This document shows positions 25,310 to 36,331 of a stretch of DNA of 64,000 bases, one piece after another. The translations under genes were made by a program, and so were the position numbers. This DNA is from Salminus brasiliensis. Lineage: Eukaryota > Chordata > Actinopteri > Characiformes > Bryconidae. Numbering within the stretch: the stretch's first letter is position 1; each line of letters opens with the position of its first letter. The notes under the pieces were generated by a model that saw only the letters and a list, made by a program, of their open reading frames with translations, did not search any database and was not told the origin of the DNA. The stretch spans positions 32,976,342 through 33,040,341 of the forward strand of contig NC_132880.1 of NCBI RefSeq assembly GCF_030463535.1. The letters run 5' to 3'.

Positions 25310-26442
25310 TTCATAAAAAACAAACTAGGCTTTATTGACAACTGCTGCAAAACATTTTTGGACAGATTTAGTTACCTATTTAGGCAAGCTTACACATGTA
25401 GCATTCTGCAATTTTATGGAGAGGGTACAGAGACTAAATGGCAGTAAGTACAGTTTGGACGTATTTTCTTTTTAACTATGTACAAGAGATTCATATTTAG
25501 CTGCAGTATCCCTTTACATTAGGATGAGATGACCCTTGTAGAGATTGTTGTCCCAATCCTTCTTAAGCAGTTTGTGCATGCAGTTTATAGACCATGGTAT
25601 CCTCCATGAAAATCTGACTTATTTTATCTTTTTAAACATAAGGAGCCAAAAACAGGCCATTTTACAGAACAGTTTTGAAGAGCCATAACTTATTTTAACA
25701 AATTAAGGATTTGAGGACAGTCCATCTCAACAGTGTCTATTAGGGCTATATTTCAAAACTCTAAAATACAATGAAAAATATTGAAACCTACAACTAGATT
25801 TACATCTTTTAAGACTATTTAACACAAAAAGAAATATCAATGGTTGTTGGCAATGTCATTAAAGAGATTTGTCCTTCCCTTAATTAATGTCCGTTACATT
25901 ACATAAAATAAATGATTTGGTTTAATGACTTTTGATCTAATATTGAGCAGAATTTTGAAATGTAGCCTAAATGGGAATCTGCAACTGCATCTCTATAGAT
26001 TCTTTTAAAAGCAACAAAAATTAAAGTGGTGTTCTGGGACACTCAACAAGTGGCTACACAGTTGTTAGGCTTTAACTTTCAAATTAAATATTTTACCCAA
26101 TCACTGAGAAAAGAGGGGGGGAGGGATTAAAAAAATGTATATAAACAATGCAAAAAAAGCAAAGGGAGATAGGAGCAGGAGGAGGGGGGGGGGAGCAAAC
26201 CAAAACTGAAAACAAAGGAACAGCTCTTTTTTGAAATATCTAAACCCTCAAAAACTGTCTTGGACTTTCGATTCTTGAAGCATTCAGTTGCCGATTTGTC
26301 GAGTTTCCTTTAAAAGTGTCCAGAGTAGAAAAACGAAACCCAAAGACGGACAATTACTTTTGTCGGGTTGCTTAAAGCGTGAGCTGCCATGGGAGACAGT
26401 CATCATGGTGACACATTATGGATGACGTCCTGCGTGTGGAGT
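25310..26442 (-). other. khdrbs1: khdrbs1 3' UTR
   Basis: Follows the TGA and runs to the only AATAAA found downstream on the minus strand within the next kilobase (25336-25331). It is A/T-rich, with two C-rich patches in the mRNA sense (complement of 26115-26125 and 26180-26192). The exact cleavage site is inferred, about 15-25 nt past the signal. Confidence 0.7.
25331..25336 (-). terminator. khdrbs1: khdrbs1 poly(A) signal AATAAA
   Basis: The plus strand reads TTTATT, so the transcript reads AATAAA. It is the first canonical signal after the stop codon, 1.1 kb downstream of it. Confidence 0.65.
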
Positions 26443-26546
26443 TCAGTATCGTCCATAAGGGTGTTCTCTGTATGCCCCCTTAGTTGGTTTCTGAGCAGGG
26501 GTCTTCCCACCAGCAGCACGCTGTGTTCCATTCCAGTCATCCTGAG
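26443..26546 (-). CDS. khdrbs1: khdrbs1 coding exon 9 (C-terminal nuclear localisation signal, stop)
   Basis: Uses acceptor TTTAG before CTCAGGATGACTGG. The nearby CTCAG would break the frame. Encodes [13 protein letters not shown] and ends [12 protein letters not shown], then TGA at 26445-26443. The REHPYGR motif is the Sam68 nuclear import signal. The split codon gives Ala where mammals have Gly. Confidence 0.94.
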
Positions 26547-29500
26547 CTAAACGAGCAAAGAGATGCATACTGAGCACAGATTCTGCGAACTTACTGCATG
26601 GAACACTGACATGTATCAACACATACCAACAACGTCATAAGAAGAATAAACAAACTTACCATAACTTTCATACCCCTCCTGTGTTTCTCCATGTCCATAA
26701 TCATAGTACTCTGGTTCTCTGGAAGAGTTAATGCATGATGCTACATGAAGACAGTACTATTCATTTCACACAAACATCAATTACAGTGATATACAAACTA
26801 TGTACAGCAATTTACAGTGTCGTGCCTCAACCACACTACAATTCTACCTTATAAATAAGTAGTAAACTATGAGTCTATAAATAAGGATACTAGTTGATCA
26901 AACATCCTGAAACAAAATAAGAGATCGTTTCAACTCACGCTTGTGGTTGATTGTAGTAACTGTCGTAGGATTCGTAGGCTGGGTCTGTGTAGCTTTCGTC
27001 GTATGACTGGGGAGGAAGAGAGACCAAGAGACATCATACCAATGAAGCCATTGCCAAGACAGCAGGTCCTTGCATGAGCACTCATTTACAAAAATTGAGA
27101 CTTTTCAGAGCAGAACTTTATTTACAATAATTAAGACTTCAAACAGACAGCTTACATATTCATTCATATAAACAAACTTACATATTCTTCATAGTTCTCC
27201 TGGGCAGGGGGGCGTGGTGGCGGAGGAGGCATTCTTTGGGGACCTGCAGCAGGACCCCGGGCACGGAGAGCCACAGCACCTCTGGCTGGCTGAGATGGTG
27301 GTCCGCCTCGTCCTGCTGGAGCTCCTCTCACTGCTCCACCTCTAGCAGGACCACCCCGAGGGACTCCACCACGCATTGGTGGCATGCCACGACCCCTGAA
27401 ACATTGACATGAAAAAACGTATACATAACTTGTATAAAGTCTTCACTAAGTGTGCTTTATTAAGTGGAACAAATCTACTTAAAAAAAAAAAAAAAAACCT
27501 AATGAATGAATTCATTACTAAAGTGGGGCAGAGACGCAGGCTTGGAACTGGAAGGTCACTGGTTTGATCTACTGAATAGGCATCCACTTTTGAGCTTTGA
27601 GTAAGGCACCAAACCCACCCCAAATCCTCTGTGGATGCTGAGATGACTACACACCACTCTGTGCATGTTCTCGCTGTGTGCAGTGAATAAACTATGTGTA
27701 ATCTTAATTCAAATGACTTTAAATCAGCTCTGAACTGACCTGGTGCACACTCATGCATACATGACCAAACCAGCTCTGAGCCACTTTTTTAAACCTCAAA
27801 TAAAAAATGTAACTCCAGTATGCAGTCATGAAAATGCACTGAGCAATGATAGCACGCACAAGGGTACTCAGAGAAAAGGTGTGTTCACACGAATAACATA
27901 TGGATCACTTACAAAGCAAAATATGAATTGTCAAGACATTACTGAACATGTAGTGCGAGTGTGGGGCACACCTGGGTGCAGAAGGTGCTCCACGGCCTCT
28001 GCCCATTGGGCCACCTCGGCCTCGAACGCCATGATCCTGACTGCCATTCAGATAACTCATCTCCATGAACTGCTCCTGGCAAATTTCATCCATCATGTCC
28101 TACAGAACAGAGGGAGAATAAATCTCTTAGTCACACATTAAAATGCCAGAGAAATCTCCATTTCACAGCATGTTCATAGATTCTTGTAGTATAAGATAGC
28201 TAATGTACAGACAGAATCTGACAACAACTATTAATATCAGAAACATTATGAGAGTAAGAAAGAGAAAGAAAGAAAGAAAAGAGAAACCTAGGGACTGACC
28301 AAAAGGACTGATGTGATTGTAATAGCTATCCTTAATCGAGAGAGAACAATGACAGTTAGTATGCAAATCTGACTCATTTCACACAGCTGGAAGAGGACAA
28401 CGCGAAAGTGATTTATCAGATTAAATATTAATCTGTAGCCACGAGCAAAGTGAGCCAAGGTCTAATTTAACAATGTAAGCAGTTAATCAGTGTTAAACAT
28501 TGACCTATTTGGATCTAATAAATGAGGTAGCACTGCAGGCAGGGAGAGGTAAACTAAAACCTCTGCGCTGCAGACATAATCCATCCACCTTCCTGTCAGC
28601 TCCAGGAGGGGAGACTTTTATTTTTTTTATTTGATACTTACAGGAAACAGGAACTTCTTAATCTCCTCCATAGCATGGGCCATGCGCAGGTATGCTTCGG
28701 GCGCAGGGGCAAACACTTCAATAAACACGTGGAGCTCCATGGACAGGTGCGCATATTTTGGCTCTCCACTTCTCCTCAGGCCTTCCTCCTGATGAACAAA
28801 CACCATCCGTTTTAAAAGACACTCCAGCTCCTTATGTTTGATAAGGCTACAAGCCGAAAACTAGCTGACGGTAATTACAACCAATTACCATTAACAAGGA
28901 GCTAAGGGCTTCTAAACGTACATAACGGCGCATCTGCCTGCAAGATTATGATGCTGCGATTGCTGCAGCAAAAGACGCAAAAACACAAACAGCAGACAGG
29001 CTTCGCTCAAGTTATGCCAAACAACTCGCACATTTGACCCTAGCCATCTGTCCGCTGACGGCACAAAAAATATCACTGCTGAATGTAGTGCGTCCACCTG
29101 CAGAGAGTTCTCTTCACTTTGCAGAAACCTAATCTTTTGTGTTTGCTTGCTGATGTATACAAACCCATATTTTATATAAGACCTTACACACTCAACCTAA
29201 ACCCTTCTACTGGGCTGCTAAAGATTCACAGCACACTTCCCTTATTCATAACCATTACAGACATTCTGTAACAGATAGAGCTTTCTAGCTGTGGTATGGA
29301 TTCACTAAGTTACTCAATGATTAAAAAAAAAGAAAAAAAAAGGGCCAATCAGTGACTTAATAGCTTTTTGGCAATGCAGTATTATACAAAGTGAAGAGTG
29401 ATCTAGTCAATTGAAATAGCTAATGCTTTACAGAACACATCCGTATTATGAATGCTAATCAATCAATAAAAAAAAAGCATTCTACACATTATCCACAATG

Positions 29501-32500
29501 ACATTTCCCGCAAAGAAGAATAGATTGAACACATGTCACTACACTTCAGGAGGGACACAGCACTGAGGGTTTAGTGCTCTCCCAGAATAGCTTGGTCACG
29601 TAATTATCAGAGCATTTGCAAGCTCAATCATGTGTTTTTGAACAGGAAAAACAACTTAAACTGTGCAGTTCCCCCAGGTTTATCCACATTCACAGACCCT
29701 TGCAAAAGTAGAACACCTGAAACAGCAGTGACTTAGCAGTTAACACTGGCAAATAAAGTTTGTCATATACACAGTAATAAACAGTTAACAGCAGTAAATC
29801 GCTTAGATGAAAATACTAAAAGATTCAAAAACTTTTATATCTATAGACATTTACAGAAACACATTTAGGCTGAGGGTAGAGTACAGCATTAAGTCATGAA
29901 ATGCATGAAGTGCTGGCAGCCAAAAATGACTCAATGAGAAGAACCAAGATGGAACAGCCGTTTTGTTCCTTATGTTCCTCTCTGTAAAAGCGCTGTTAAA
30001 GTGTGTTGTATTACTGACTAACTTTTCCATTATCCTTTGCCCTGAAGATCTAGGTTTTACTTTATCTCTGGCTTATTGGCTTTTTGTGGCATTCATTTCC
30101 CCATCCCATCCCACACACCTGCTAATCCATCACTGAGCTCTCTGGCCAGTCACAAGGGCTGGAGAAAATTGACCAAATTCCTGTATTTGCTGAAGGAACA
30201 TTAACAGGTATCTGGGCAGAATAACTAAGGTTCTGGGTGAAGGAAACTTGCACAGAATTCCTCAAAGAAAAACATACCACAATTTCTCATTAACGTAGAT
30301 TAAGACTCGACATTCTTTGTTATTCAAGACTGAACCAAACCCACTTTGACTGTGTTCTACTAGTCAGATGCATCAATAAAAAACTACACAAGTACACAAG
30401 CAACGCAGGTAACACAGGTCACATTCTGAGCAACTGTGATAGATTTCTCTCCGCATCAGTGTTGAAATAAGTTGTAATGTTCATAACTCCAACTTGACAG
30501 CTTTGCTTTTCTAAGCTAAATAAGCAGCATCAATCTGTATTCCAAGCGCATTCTGTGGTGAAAGCGTGGCGGTTTGCTTTGGTTTCTCTTTGAAGACTAA
30601 GAGTACATACATTTGTATGCATGTTATGTTATACCAGATCAACAAAAATAAAGATTTCTTCACAAGTATTTTACCCTTCAAAACAGGTATGTCTGACCAA
30701 TGAGAAAAGGGACATTTGGAAAGTGATTCACCCTTTTGGTTTTCATAATGTTTACCTCTTCTATGCCTCTCCATTTCTAAAAGGGATTTTGAATATATGT
30801 CTTGGACTTGACAACTGATAGCTCCGACTCGCCTGCTGGTGCCTTAATTTGGATACGAGACTACTTTGCTGTTTCCTACTAAAGCTTTCGTCTGGCATAG
30901 ATCATTTTCCTTCAGCAAAGGCACTTTTGATTTCCTAATAGTGAACATGTTCCTATCAAATCTGTTCTAGCTGTGCATTGGACATTAGCCTCTAAATACG
31001 ATGTTAAGTATACCTAAAGGAATGCCCGGTCTATCAGGAGCAGACAAACTAAATGGTGAGGCTAAAAATATGGAAAAATATGCCTGAAATGGCCCTTGCA
31101 TGCACAGCTCATCCTTAGGAATAATTTACCAGAGCTCAGCTTAGAAGCATCTGCAAGGCAGTAAGCCATTTTATTAATGCCCCACACTTCAGTCAAAACA
31201 TAAACAAAGTCTACTGCTTCAAGAAACATGAAAAATAAAACTAGCCACCCGAACTAGTTTCTGATGTGACAGACAGAAAACATGTTTACGTAATAAGCTC
31301 TGAAAGGAGCTGAAAAACGCTTGAGCAGCGATCTTTGATTTCGTTTTTAACTGAATTATGTAACTTGAGACGGACATTGAGAGGAGAAAAAGGCATTTGC
31401 CGTTTTAGTGCCGTCAAAAGCTCATCCATAGAGTTGAGCTGCAGGTTGAACCTTAGATTACAAAAATAAACTTGTGTTTTGCACCCTGGTATTTTATAGG
31501 AAGCAGCATGTTTTTTTTGTTAATAGAACTGGTGCAACATGAAGGCATAATGAGGGTGTTTACCTTGGCTTTGTCTCTCATGGAGCCCTTCCCCAGCACT
31601 GAGATCTTTGCTCCTGTCTCCTCCTGCAATCTCTTGATTGTGTTCCCCTGAGGCCCAAGAATCTTGCCAACAAAGTTAAACTGCAAAGAGCACAGATATT
31701 AATTTTAATTCAGAGAAAAAGGGTTTCAGATACTGAGAACGAACTGGTTTTCAACATTCAAATGGTATTTTGATCTCTGATCAAGACCATATTAAATAAA
31801 AGCAAACCAATCAAATGCCAGTGGTACAGTCTGGCTCTGCAATAAATCTAATAAGGATATAACTACTCGATAGTTCTGAGCAATCTCTGCTACAGAGGAT
31901 AGCCGCTTTGATGGGAGTCAAATTAACTTAAGAGGCAGAAACTCCTCTCTACTGTGGCATCATCTGGACTACAATCGCAGATGTGAGTTAGTTATGCCAT
32001 CCAAATTAAGCAGAGGAAAAGCGGTCTTATGATCAAAACAGTACTGCTGTTTAAGATCTTTCGTAAGCCAGTGAAATCTGTGGCAAGACTAGCACAGGAA
32101 CTAAATTCTGATTTCAGTTTTCTGCAGCAAGGGCAGATTAGGTAGTGTGAGAATGGCAACATGATCCCCCATCCGTCATTTCAAACTAAACAAGAGAAAT
32201 TCCAAGAGCATGACTAAGAGATGGAAAGGTTCAGAGGAGGAAAAGAAACAGTAACAGGAAAGGTCAAGACAGAATGTAGACCTACTCTAAAAACATGAAA
32301 AATATGCATTTAATGCTTTAAAATGTTACCAGTTATGTGTGAACAAAGCTAGTTTTTACAAATCCTGTTTCTCCTTACATTGCAATTCTGCTGTTTCAAC
32401 ACACCCATTTCTAAAACTTATGAAGGGCGTGTAATTGGTTAAGTTGTTGATTCAGGTGAGCAGGGAATACACTAACATATAATGCAATGCAAGAGTATGA

Positions 32501-35451
32501 GCTTATTTAACATATAACTAAAAGAAGAAGAAAAAAACACTGCAAAATGTGACATCCCAAATTGACTGGCTTTCATTTAACACTACTTACTATAAATCTG
32601 AAAGATGTTTACCCCTGGCCAAAGCCCAATGGATAGCAATCCTTCAGCCCCTTTCTAGATGACACTTCTAGTGCCGTTAGGGCTTGCCTGCTTAATGGCA
32701 GCCAGTAGATTGATGGCAGTCAAATTTCCAATAAACTCTTTATTTATCCATCCTTGTGTGTGCGTAGACACACTGGAAGTCATACTCCCTCTATAGCAAC
32801 ATCGAACAACCCCAAACACTACATGAATCAGCAGAAAATGCGTGGCACCTACCTTCGGGTACTGTTTGACTGGTATAAGAACCCTTTCCTTCAGTTTAAT
32901 ATTCTTTGCTGTGAAGAGATCCAAGTATGTCTCGTTGTCTTTTTCTGGCGCCTCCTCTTTCTGAACCCTCTCAATTTCTGAAACCAAAAAAAAAGCACCG
33001 AAATTAGTTTCCGCTCAGCTACAACAGTTTCACTTAATATTCAGCATGAAATCACAACTGCTGAGGTCATTTGTGAAATGAACTTAATTAAAATGGAAGA
33101 GTCAAGCTTTGACATAAGCCAAGAGGCTTTTTTCAGAAACAATGCATTCTTTGAGCAATAAAGACAGCTAAATATAGTATCTGATGAGAAGAACAAGCCC
33201 TGAGAAAAGGCCGAACGCTACAGGGATGAACGTCATCAGTCGTACACAACAAATAGAAAACGCCCGTGGTTAAAGCTGCGATTACTCACTTCTTAACTTT
33301 AGTGAACGCAACAACAAACTCCCAAGTCATTTATTTTTGCTTCGAGACAAAGCAGTTTAGAGAGCATCAAGAGTTTCAAGGGAGTGAAGCTCCAGGTAAA
33401 ACATCACAATGTCTTATTTCAGAAGGCTGAGCAAGTAAACAAGCATTTTCCACTGGGATTACACTGATTATGAGCCAGCATCAGCAAAACTTGAGTCTGA
33501 CCAATTTGAAACATAAAGCTGCAAGATATAACCTAACAAATCCTAGTAAATCACCAAGAAGGTGATTAAACAATGCACTCCGTGTTATAGCCTTGGATTA
33601 CAATTACACTGTGCACCATCCATTTATTTAAAAAAACAAACAAAAAAAAAAAACACACACTTCTAGGTTCCAGCTTATAGGTGCTTGAATTTTGCAACAT
33701 AAGGCGCTTCTTCAAAGACACAGGAGAACGCTATTGATCAATCCAGGCCCCTAAACTAATGAGCTAATGGACTGTAAAGAGCAGATCCATCAGCAGCTCT
33801 TTCTTGTTGGGGTTAATGCAAAAACCTGAGTGGCCAATCTGTGAGACACGGAAAAACTGATATGAAACCGTCACACTTGGAATCAACAGCCGGTTTGAAT
33901 CTACGGTAAGGGTCCCGCTGGGCTGCTGATCTGAAACAGCTGGTGCAGCTGGACCAGAGGGAGAAAGAGAGACTACAACATTTCCTGTCGGAAAAAGGAA
34001 TCATATTTAATGGTCAAATCTAACACTTCCCATACTATTCACATAAGGTTCGGGGTACCCAGTCTCGCCAAGAGCGTCTCTATAGAGCTTAACTGTAACC
34101 CGGTTGAGGACCACACGCATTCTGCGCACCACGTGAATCTCATACACAGACTCTGAATCCCACAGCATGTAAAGCCACTGGGATTAACATTGCAGACATG
34201 TTTCACTGAAAATTAATTTACACAACTGATCCCTTCCATCAAGCTCAGTCGGCTGGTAAAGATACTTGGTGTCTGACGTTTGCGACTCGTTCTGCACAGA
34301 AACTCGAGGTGAAGGTTATTAAAAACTAATGGAAGTCGGTCACCGAAAACCATTTTGTTGACCTCTTATGGCCACAACACTAAACTAAAGGACACGTCTT
34401 GACCAATTTATTGATAATATGAGAAAAATAAAATCAACTAAATTATTTTTACACTTAAGTTATAAAAATAAGAACAAAAAAAACCCTGTTTCAAATAATC
34501 TCAGCATCTGATACTCCAAACGTTTTTACACGCCCGCTTTGTGCTCAAGGTGTAAATGAGGGGTTCATGAGCGTTACAGCTCGGGTCACCGTGCAAACCC
34601 ACGAGCAGGAGCGGGGCAACACACGGACCCCGGCGGGCTTCCTGCTCGTCCCCGGTATTAACGGAGCCCTCGGATTTAAAGTTCACCCCTCTGACCGGTT
34701 TGCAGCTGAGGGGTGAAAAAGCAGCTCCACGGTGGGGGAAGGGGCAAAGCGGCTTCCGCCCAGGGCAGGAGGCGGAACCCTCGCGGTCCCCCGGGTCCAG
34801 CTCACGGTAGCGAAACGGGGCTCGGGCTTCGCTCATAAGAACTTTTCTCGCCACGGTTTCTCTGGGTTTACAGGGACAGACCTAACGGAGCTAACGGCGA
34901 GAATAACGCATTCAGATCACCGTTACACACCGCTGTTCACAAAAACAGCGACTACGCAGTAGCTACAATGTTACCGGTATTCTCCCCAATTCTGGTTCAC
35001 ACCAACGACAACAAAGCCGAGACCGGACTGGGTCCGAATTTTCCGCTCCACCTTAAATGGTGCAGCAGTTCGCTACAGCACAGCACCTGCGCAGACACCA
35101 GCACTGAACTGCTGCACCGTTTAAGGTGGAGCGGAAACCAAGAGAGAAAAGTCAGCTCAGCCGCCGCTGAATCAGCTAGCTAACGGTTTCTGTAACCGGA
35201 CCCATGATAACCTACACCAGTCCGCCCGGTTCTGGACCACTGCCTTCGTCCCCCTGGTTCTCGTTAGCCAGCTAACTTAGCTACTGTGGTTCCCTGGTTC
35301 TGTCTAACTCATTTCATAACTGATACAGTAGCGGTAGCTAACTTTCTCATTTTCGTTAACTTAACGTAACTCTAACGTTAGTTCGTTAGCTAGCTTTCAC
35401 GCGGTCGCTCTGCGCTCGAGCTCCTTTAAAACAACACCGTGTGTAGCGCGC

Positions 35452-35495
<44 letters not shown>

Positions 35496-35595
35496 CCGTA
35501 CCTGCAGATATGAGCTTCATGGCGTGGATGAAGGAGCCGTCCAGGCTGTCTCTCTCCGCCAGCAGCTGCGGGAGGTACTTACTCTCGTTCTCCAT
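26443..35595 (-). CDS. khdrbs1: khdrbs1 (Sam68-like) STAR-family RNA-binding protein, nine coding exons
   Basis: Joining exons 35502-35595, 32853-32977, 31564-31680, 28642-28788, 27972-28099, 27182-27395, 26939-27006, 26660-26718 and 26443-26546 gives 1,056 nt: 351 codons plus TGA, with GT/AG at every intron. Seen in order: N-terminal Qua1 region (about residues 1-40, [14 protein letters not shown]); KH domain with GPQG loop at 82-85; the Sam68-type stretch [11 protein letters not shown] at about 162-172; Arg-Gly and Pro-rich tail (about 185-270); Tyr-rich segment (about 271-318); C-terminal REHPYGR, the known Sam68 nuclear localisation signal form. [17 protein letters not shown] and [11 protein letters not shown] favour KHDRBS1 over KHDRBS2/3. 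The family binds U/A-rich RNA as dimers, regulates alternative splicing in the nucleus and docks SH3 and SH2 proteins through its Pro-rich and phosphotyrosine sites. Human Sam68 is 443 aa; this one lacks the long N-terminal extension. Whether it is the a or b teleost copy cannot be told here. Confidence 0.95.
26660..26718 (-). CDS. khdrbs1: khdrbs1 coding exon 8 (Tyr-rich)
   Basis: 59 nt encoding [28 protein letters not shown] is nearly identical to the mammalian Sam68 segment. Acceptor TTCCAG, donor TATG|GTAAGT. Confidence 0.93.
26939..27006 (-). CDS. khdrbs1: khdrbs1 coding exon 7 (Tyr-rich)
   Basis: 68 nt encoding [20 protein letters not shown] and a following Pro-Gln, the tyrosine-rich segment that Src-type kinases phosphorylate in Sam68. 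Acceptor CCCCAG, donor GC|GTGAGT. Confidence 0.92.
27182..27395 (-). CDS. khdrbs1: khdrbs1 coding exon 6 (RG/Pro-rich region)
   Basis: 214 nt. Encodes repeated RGG/RGGP units, then [18 protein letters not shown]. The Pro run resembles the SH3/WW-binding site of Sam68. Acceptor TTTCAG, donor TAT|GTAAGT. The base use is strongly GC-rich compared with the introns. Confidence 0.94.
27522..27726 (+). repeat. tRNA-derived SINE copy in khdrbs1 intron 5
   Basis: Reads GCAGGCTTGGAACTGGAAGG, then a B-box-like GGTTTGATCT at 27561-27570, then AGGCACC and a tail ending GTGAATAAACTA. This order is that of a tRNA-headed fish SINE. It is antisense to the gene and lies between exons 5 and 6. Confidence 0.6.
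27972..28099 (-). CDS. khdrbs1: khdrbs1 coding exon 5 (Qua2 and first RG-rich part)
   Basis: Begins [19 protein letters not shown], the segment that separates KHDRBS1 from KHDRBS2/3, then runs into a [11 protein letters not shown] tract of the kind methylated by arginine methyltransferases in this family. 128 nt; donor CAG|GTGTGC leaves two bases of an Arg codon. Confidence 0.94.
28642..28788 (-). CDS. khdrbs1: khdrbs1 coding exon 4 (second half of KH domain)
   Basis: 49 whole codons: [20 protein letters not shown], then [19 protein letters not shown] and the [10 protein letters not shown] helix. Acceptor CATCAG, donor CCT|GTAAGT. It matches the Sam68 KH beta-3/alpha-3 segment closely. Confidence 0.95.
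31564..31680 (-). CDS. khdrbs1: khdrbs1 coding exon 3 (KH domain core, GPQG loop)
   Basis: 39 whole codons, phase 0 at both ends. Carries [19 protein letters not shown] and [14 protein letters not shown]. The GxxG loop (GPQG, residues 82-85) is the RNA-contacting loop of KH domains and is intact. Acceptor TTTGCAG, donor AAG|GTAAAC. This is the most diagnostic exon of the gene. Confidence 0.96.
32853..32977 (-). CDS. khdrbs1: khdrbs1 coding exon 2 (end of Qua1, start of KH)
   Basis: Acceptor TTTCAG, then the codons for EIERVQKEE up to the conserved [15 protein letters not shown] just before the KH core. Donor AAG|GTAGGT. Length is 125 nt; the first two bases complete Glu32. The linker ([15 protein letters not shown]) is shorter in acidic residues than in mammalian Sam68 but lines up with it. 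Confidence 0.94.
35041..35136. repeat. 31-bp inverted repeat in khdrbs1 intron 1
   Basis: Arms 35041-35071 and 35106-35136 are reverse complements with one mismatch and a 34-nt spacer. It would form a strong stem in the transcript or as a cruciform. It sits in the CpG-rich part of intron 1. Confidence 0.85.
35455..35492. repeat. (TG/CA)n beside the khdrbs1 exon 1 donor
   Basis: About 19 TG units on the plus strand, so CA units in the transcript. The run starts 8 nt after the exon 1 GT donor. Confidence 0.9.
35502..35595 (-). CDS. khdrbs1: khdrbs1 coding exon 1 (residues 1-31)
   Basis: Encodes [10 protein letters not shown] and the rest of the Qua1 start. The ATG at 35595 has A at -3 and G at +4 (good Kozak context). 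An in-frame TAG lies upstream at 35716-35718, with no ATG between, so this is the first usable start unless an upstream exon exists. The exon ends after 31 codons plus one base, at donor CAG|GTACGG. Confidence 0.93.
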
Positions 35596-35940
35596 TTTGA
35601 GTTGGAGAGAAGGACCGAGGGGGCCGGAGGAAGTTTTAAACGAAGCGAGGCTGCACGCCGCGATCCAAGGCAGAACCGGAGGGGGGGGGGAGGTCTGGAG
35701 TAAGTAAGGATGCCCCTACAAAAGGTCCACTTTTCCCACGGCGGCGGAGGGGAGGCGCTTGTTTCGACTCGGGTCGGTTCACTTTGTTTCCCGTTGTTTT
35801 GCAACAGACGGAGCTGCGGAGCGAACGGGACTCGTGCGCGCGCTGCACTGCAAATGGAAGAACAATGCGCGCGCGCGCCGAGAAACGGGGACGAGGCGAG
35901 CGGAAGTGACGTCGCGGCAACGCGTGAACGACCGCCCACA
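35596..35940 (-). promoter_or_regulatory. khdrbs1: khdrbs1 CpG-rich promoter and 5' UTR with an ETS/CRE site
   Basis: GC-rich, CpG-dense DNA directly upstream of the start codon, unlike the A/T-rich surroundings. CGGAAGTGACGTCG at 35901-35914 combines an ETS core (GGAA) with a CRE half (TGACGTC), a pairing typical of TATA-less housekeeping promoters. No TATA box is seen. The CpG-rich zone continues into intron 1 as far as about 34,560. The transcription start is not determined. Confidence 0.65.
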
Positions 35941-36028
35941 TTTAGATCAAGGAGATTAAGGGGAAAAGTTTGAGTTTATTTAGTGCCTCCGTATAACTTT
36001 CATAAATATCCTATTAGTTATCGATCAA

Positions 36029-36034
<6 letters not shown>

Positions 36035-36061
<27 letters not shown>

Positions 36062-36090
36062 TTTTTTTTTTTTTATATATATATATAAAT
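36035..36090. repeat. (TA)n and T-run upstream of khdrbs1
   Basis: CT units, then TA units, a 14-T run and more TA units, just outside the CpG-rich promoter. Confidence 0.9.
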
Positions 36091-36274
36091 ATCGATATGT
36101 GCCAACTGATTAAATGTTATGGGTATTGTGATGGTTTAACTCACCAGTTATCTTTGCACATCTTTTTTCTTTGCACGTTACCATTAATTTTCTGTTCTGT
36201 TAATAATAATTTGTATATCCCGTATGTCCTATCTGCATGATATAAACAGTCAAAAATAAAAAATCTGGTTAAAT

Positions 36275-36275
<1 letters not shown>

Positions 36276-36330
<55 letters not shown>
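36276..36330. repeat. (TG)n microsatellite
   Basis: About 27 uninterrupted TG units. Confidence 0.95.

Positions 36331-36331
<1 letters not shown>

Noticed and set aside
26536..26546. Alternative acceptor CTCAG for khdrbs1 exon 9
   Set aside because: It would shift the frame and lose the conserved QDDWNGT and C-terminal signal.
34501..34854. 117-codon open frame, minus strand in khdrbs1 intron 1
   Set aside because: It lies in the CpG-rich intron, with no acceptor in frame with exon 2 and no family resemblance.
35517..35941. Two long open frames (140 and 101 codons) on the minus strand over the khdrbs1 start
   Set aside because: They are in other frames than the real exon 1, which they overlap, and come from stop-poor CpG-rich DNA.
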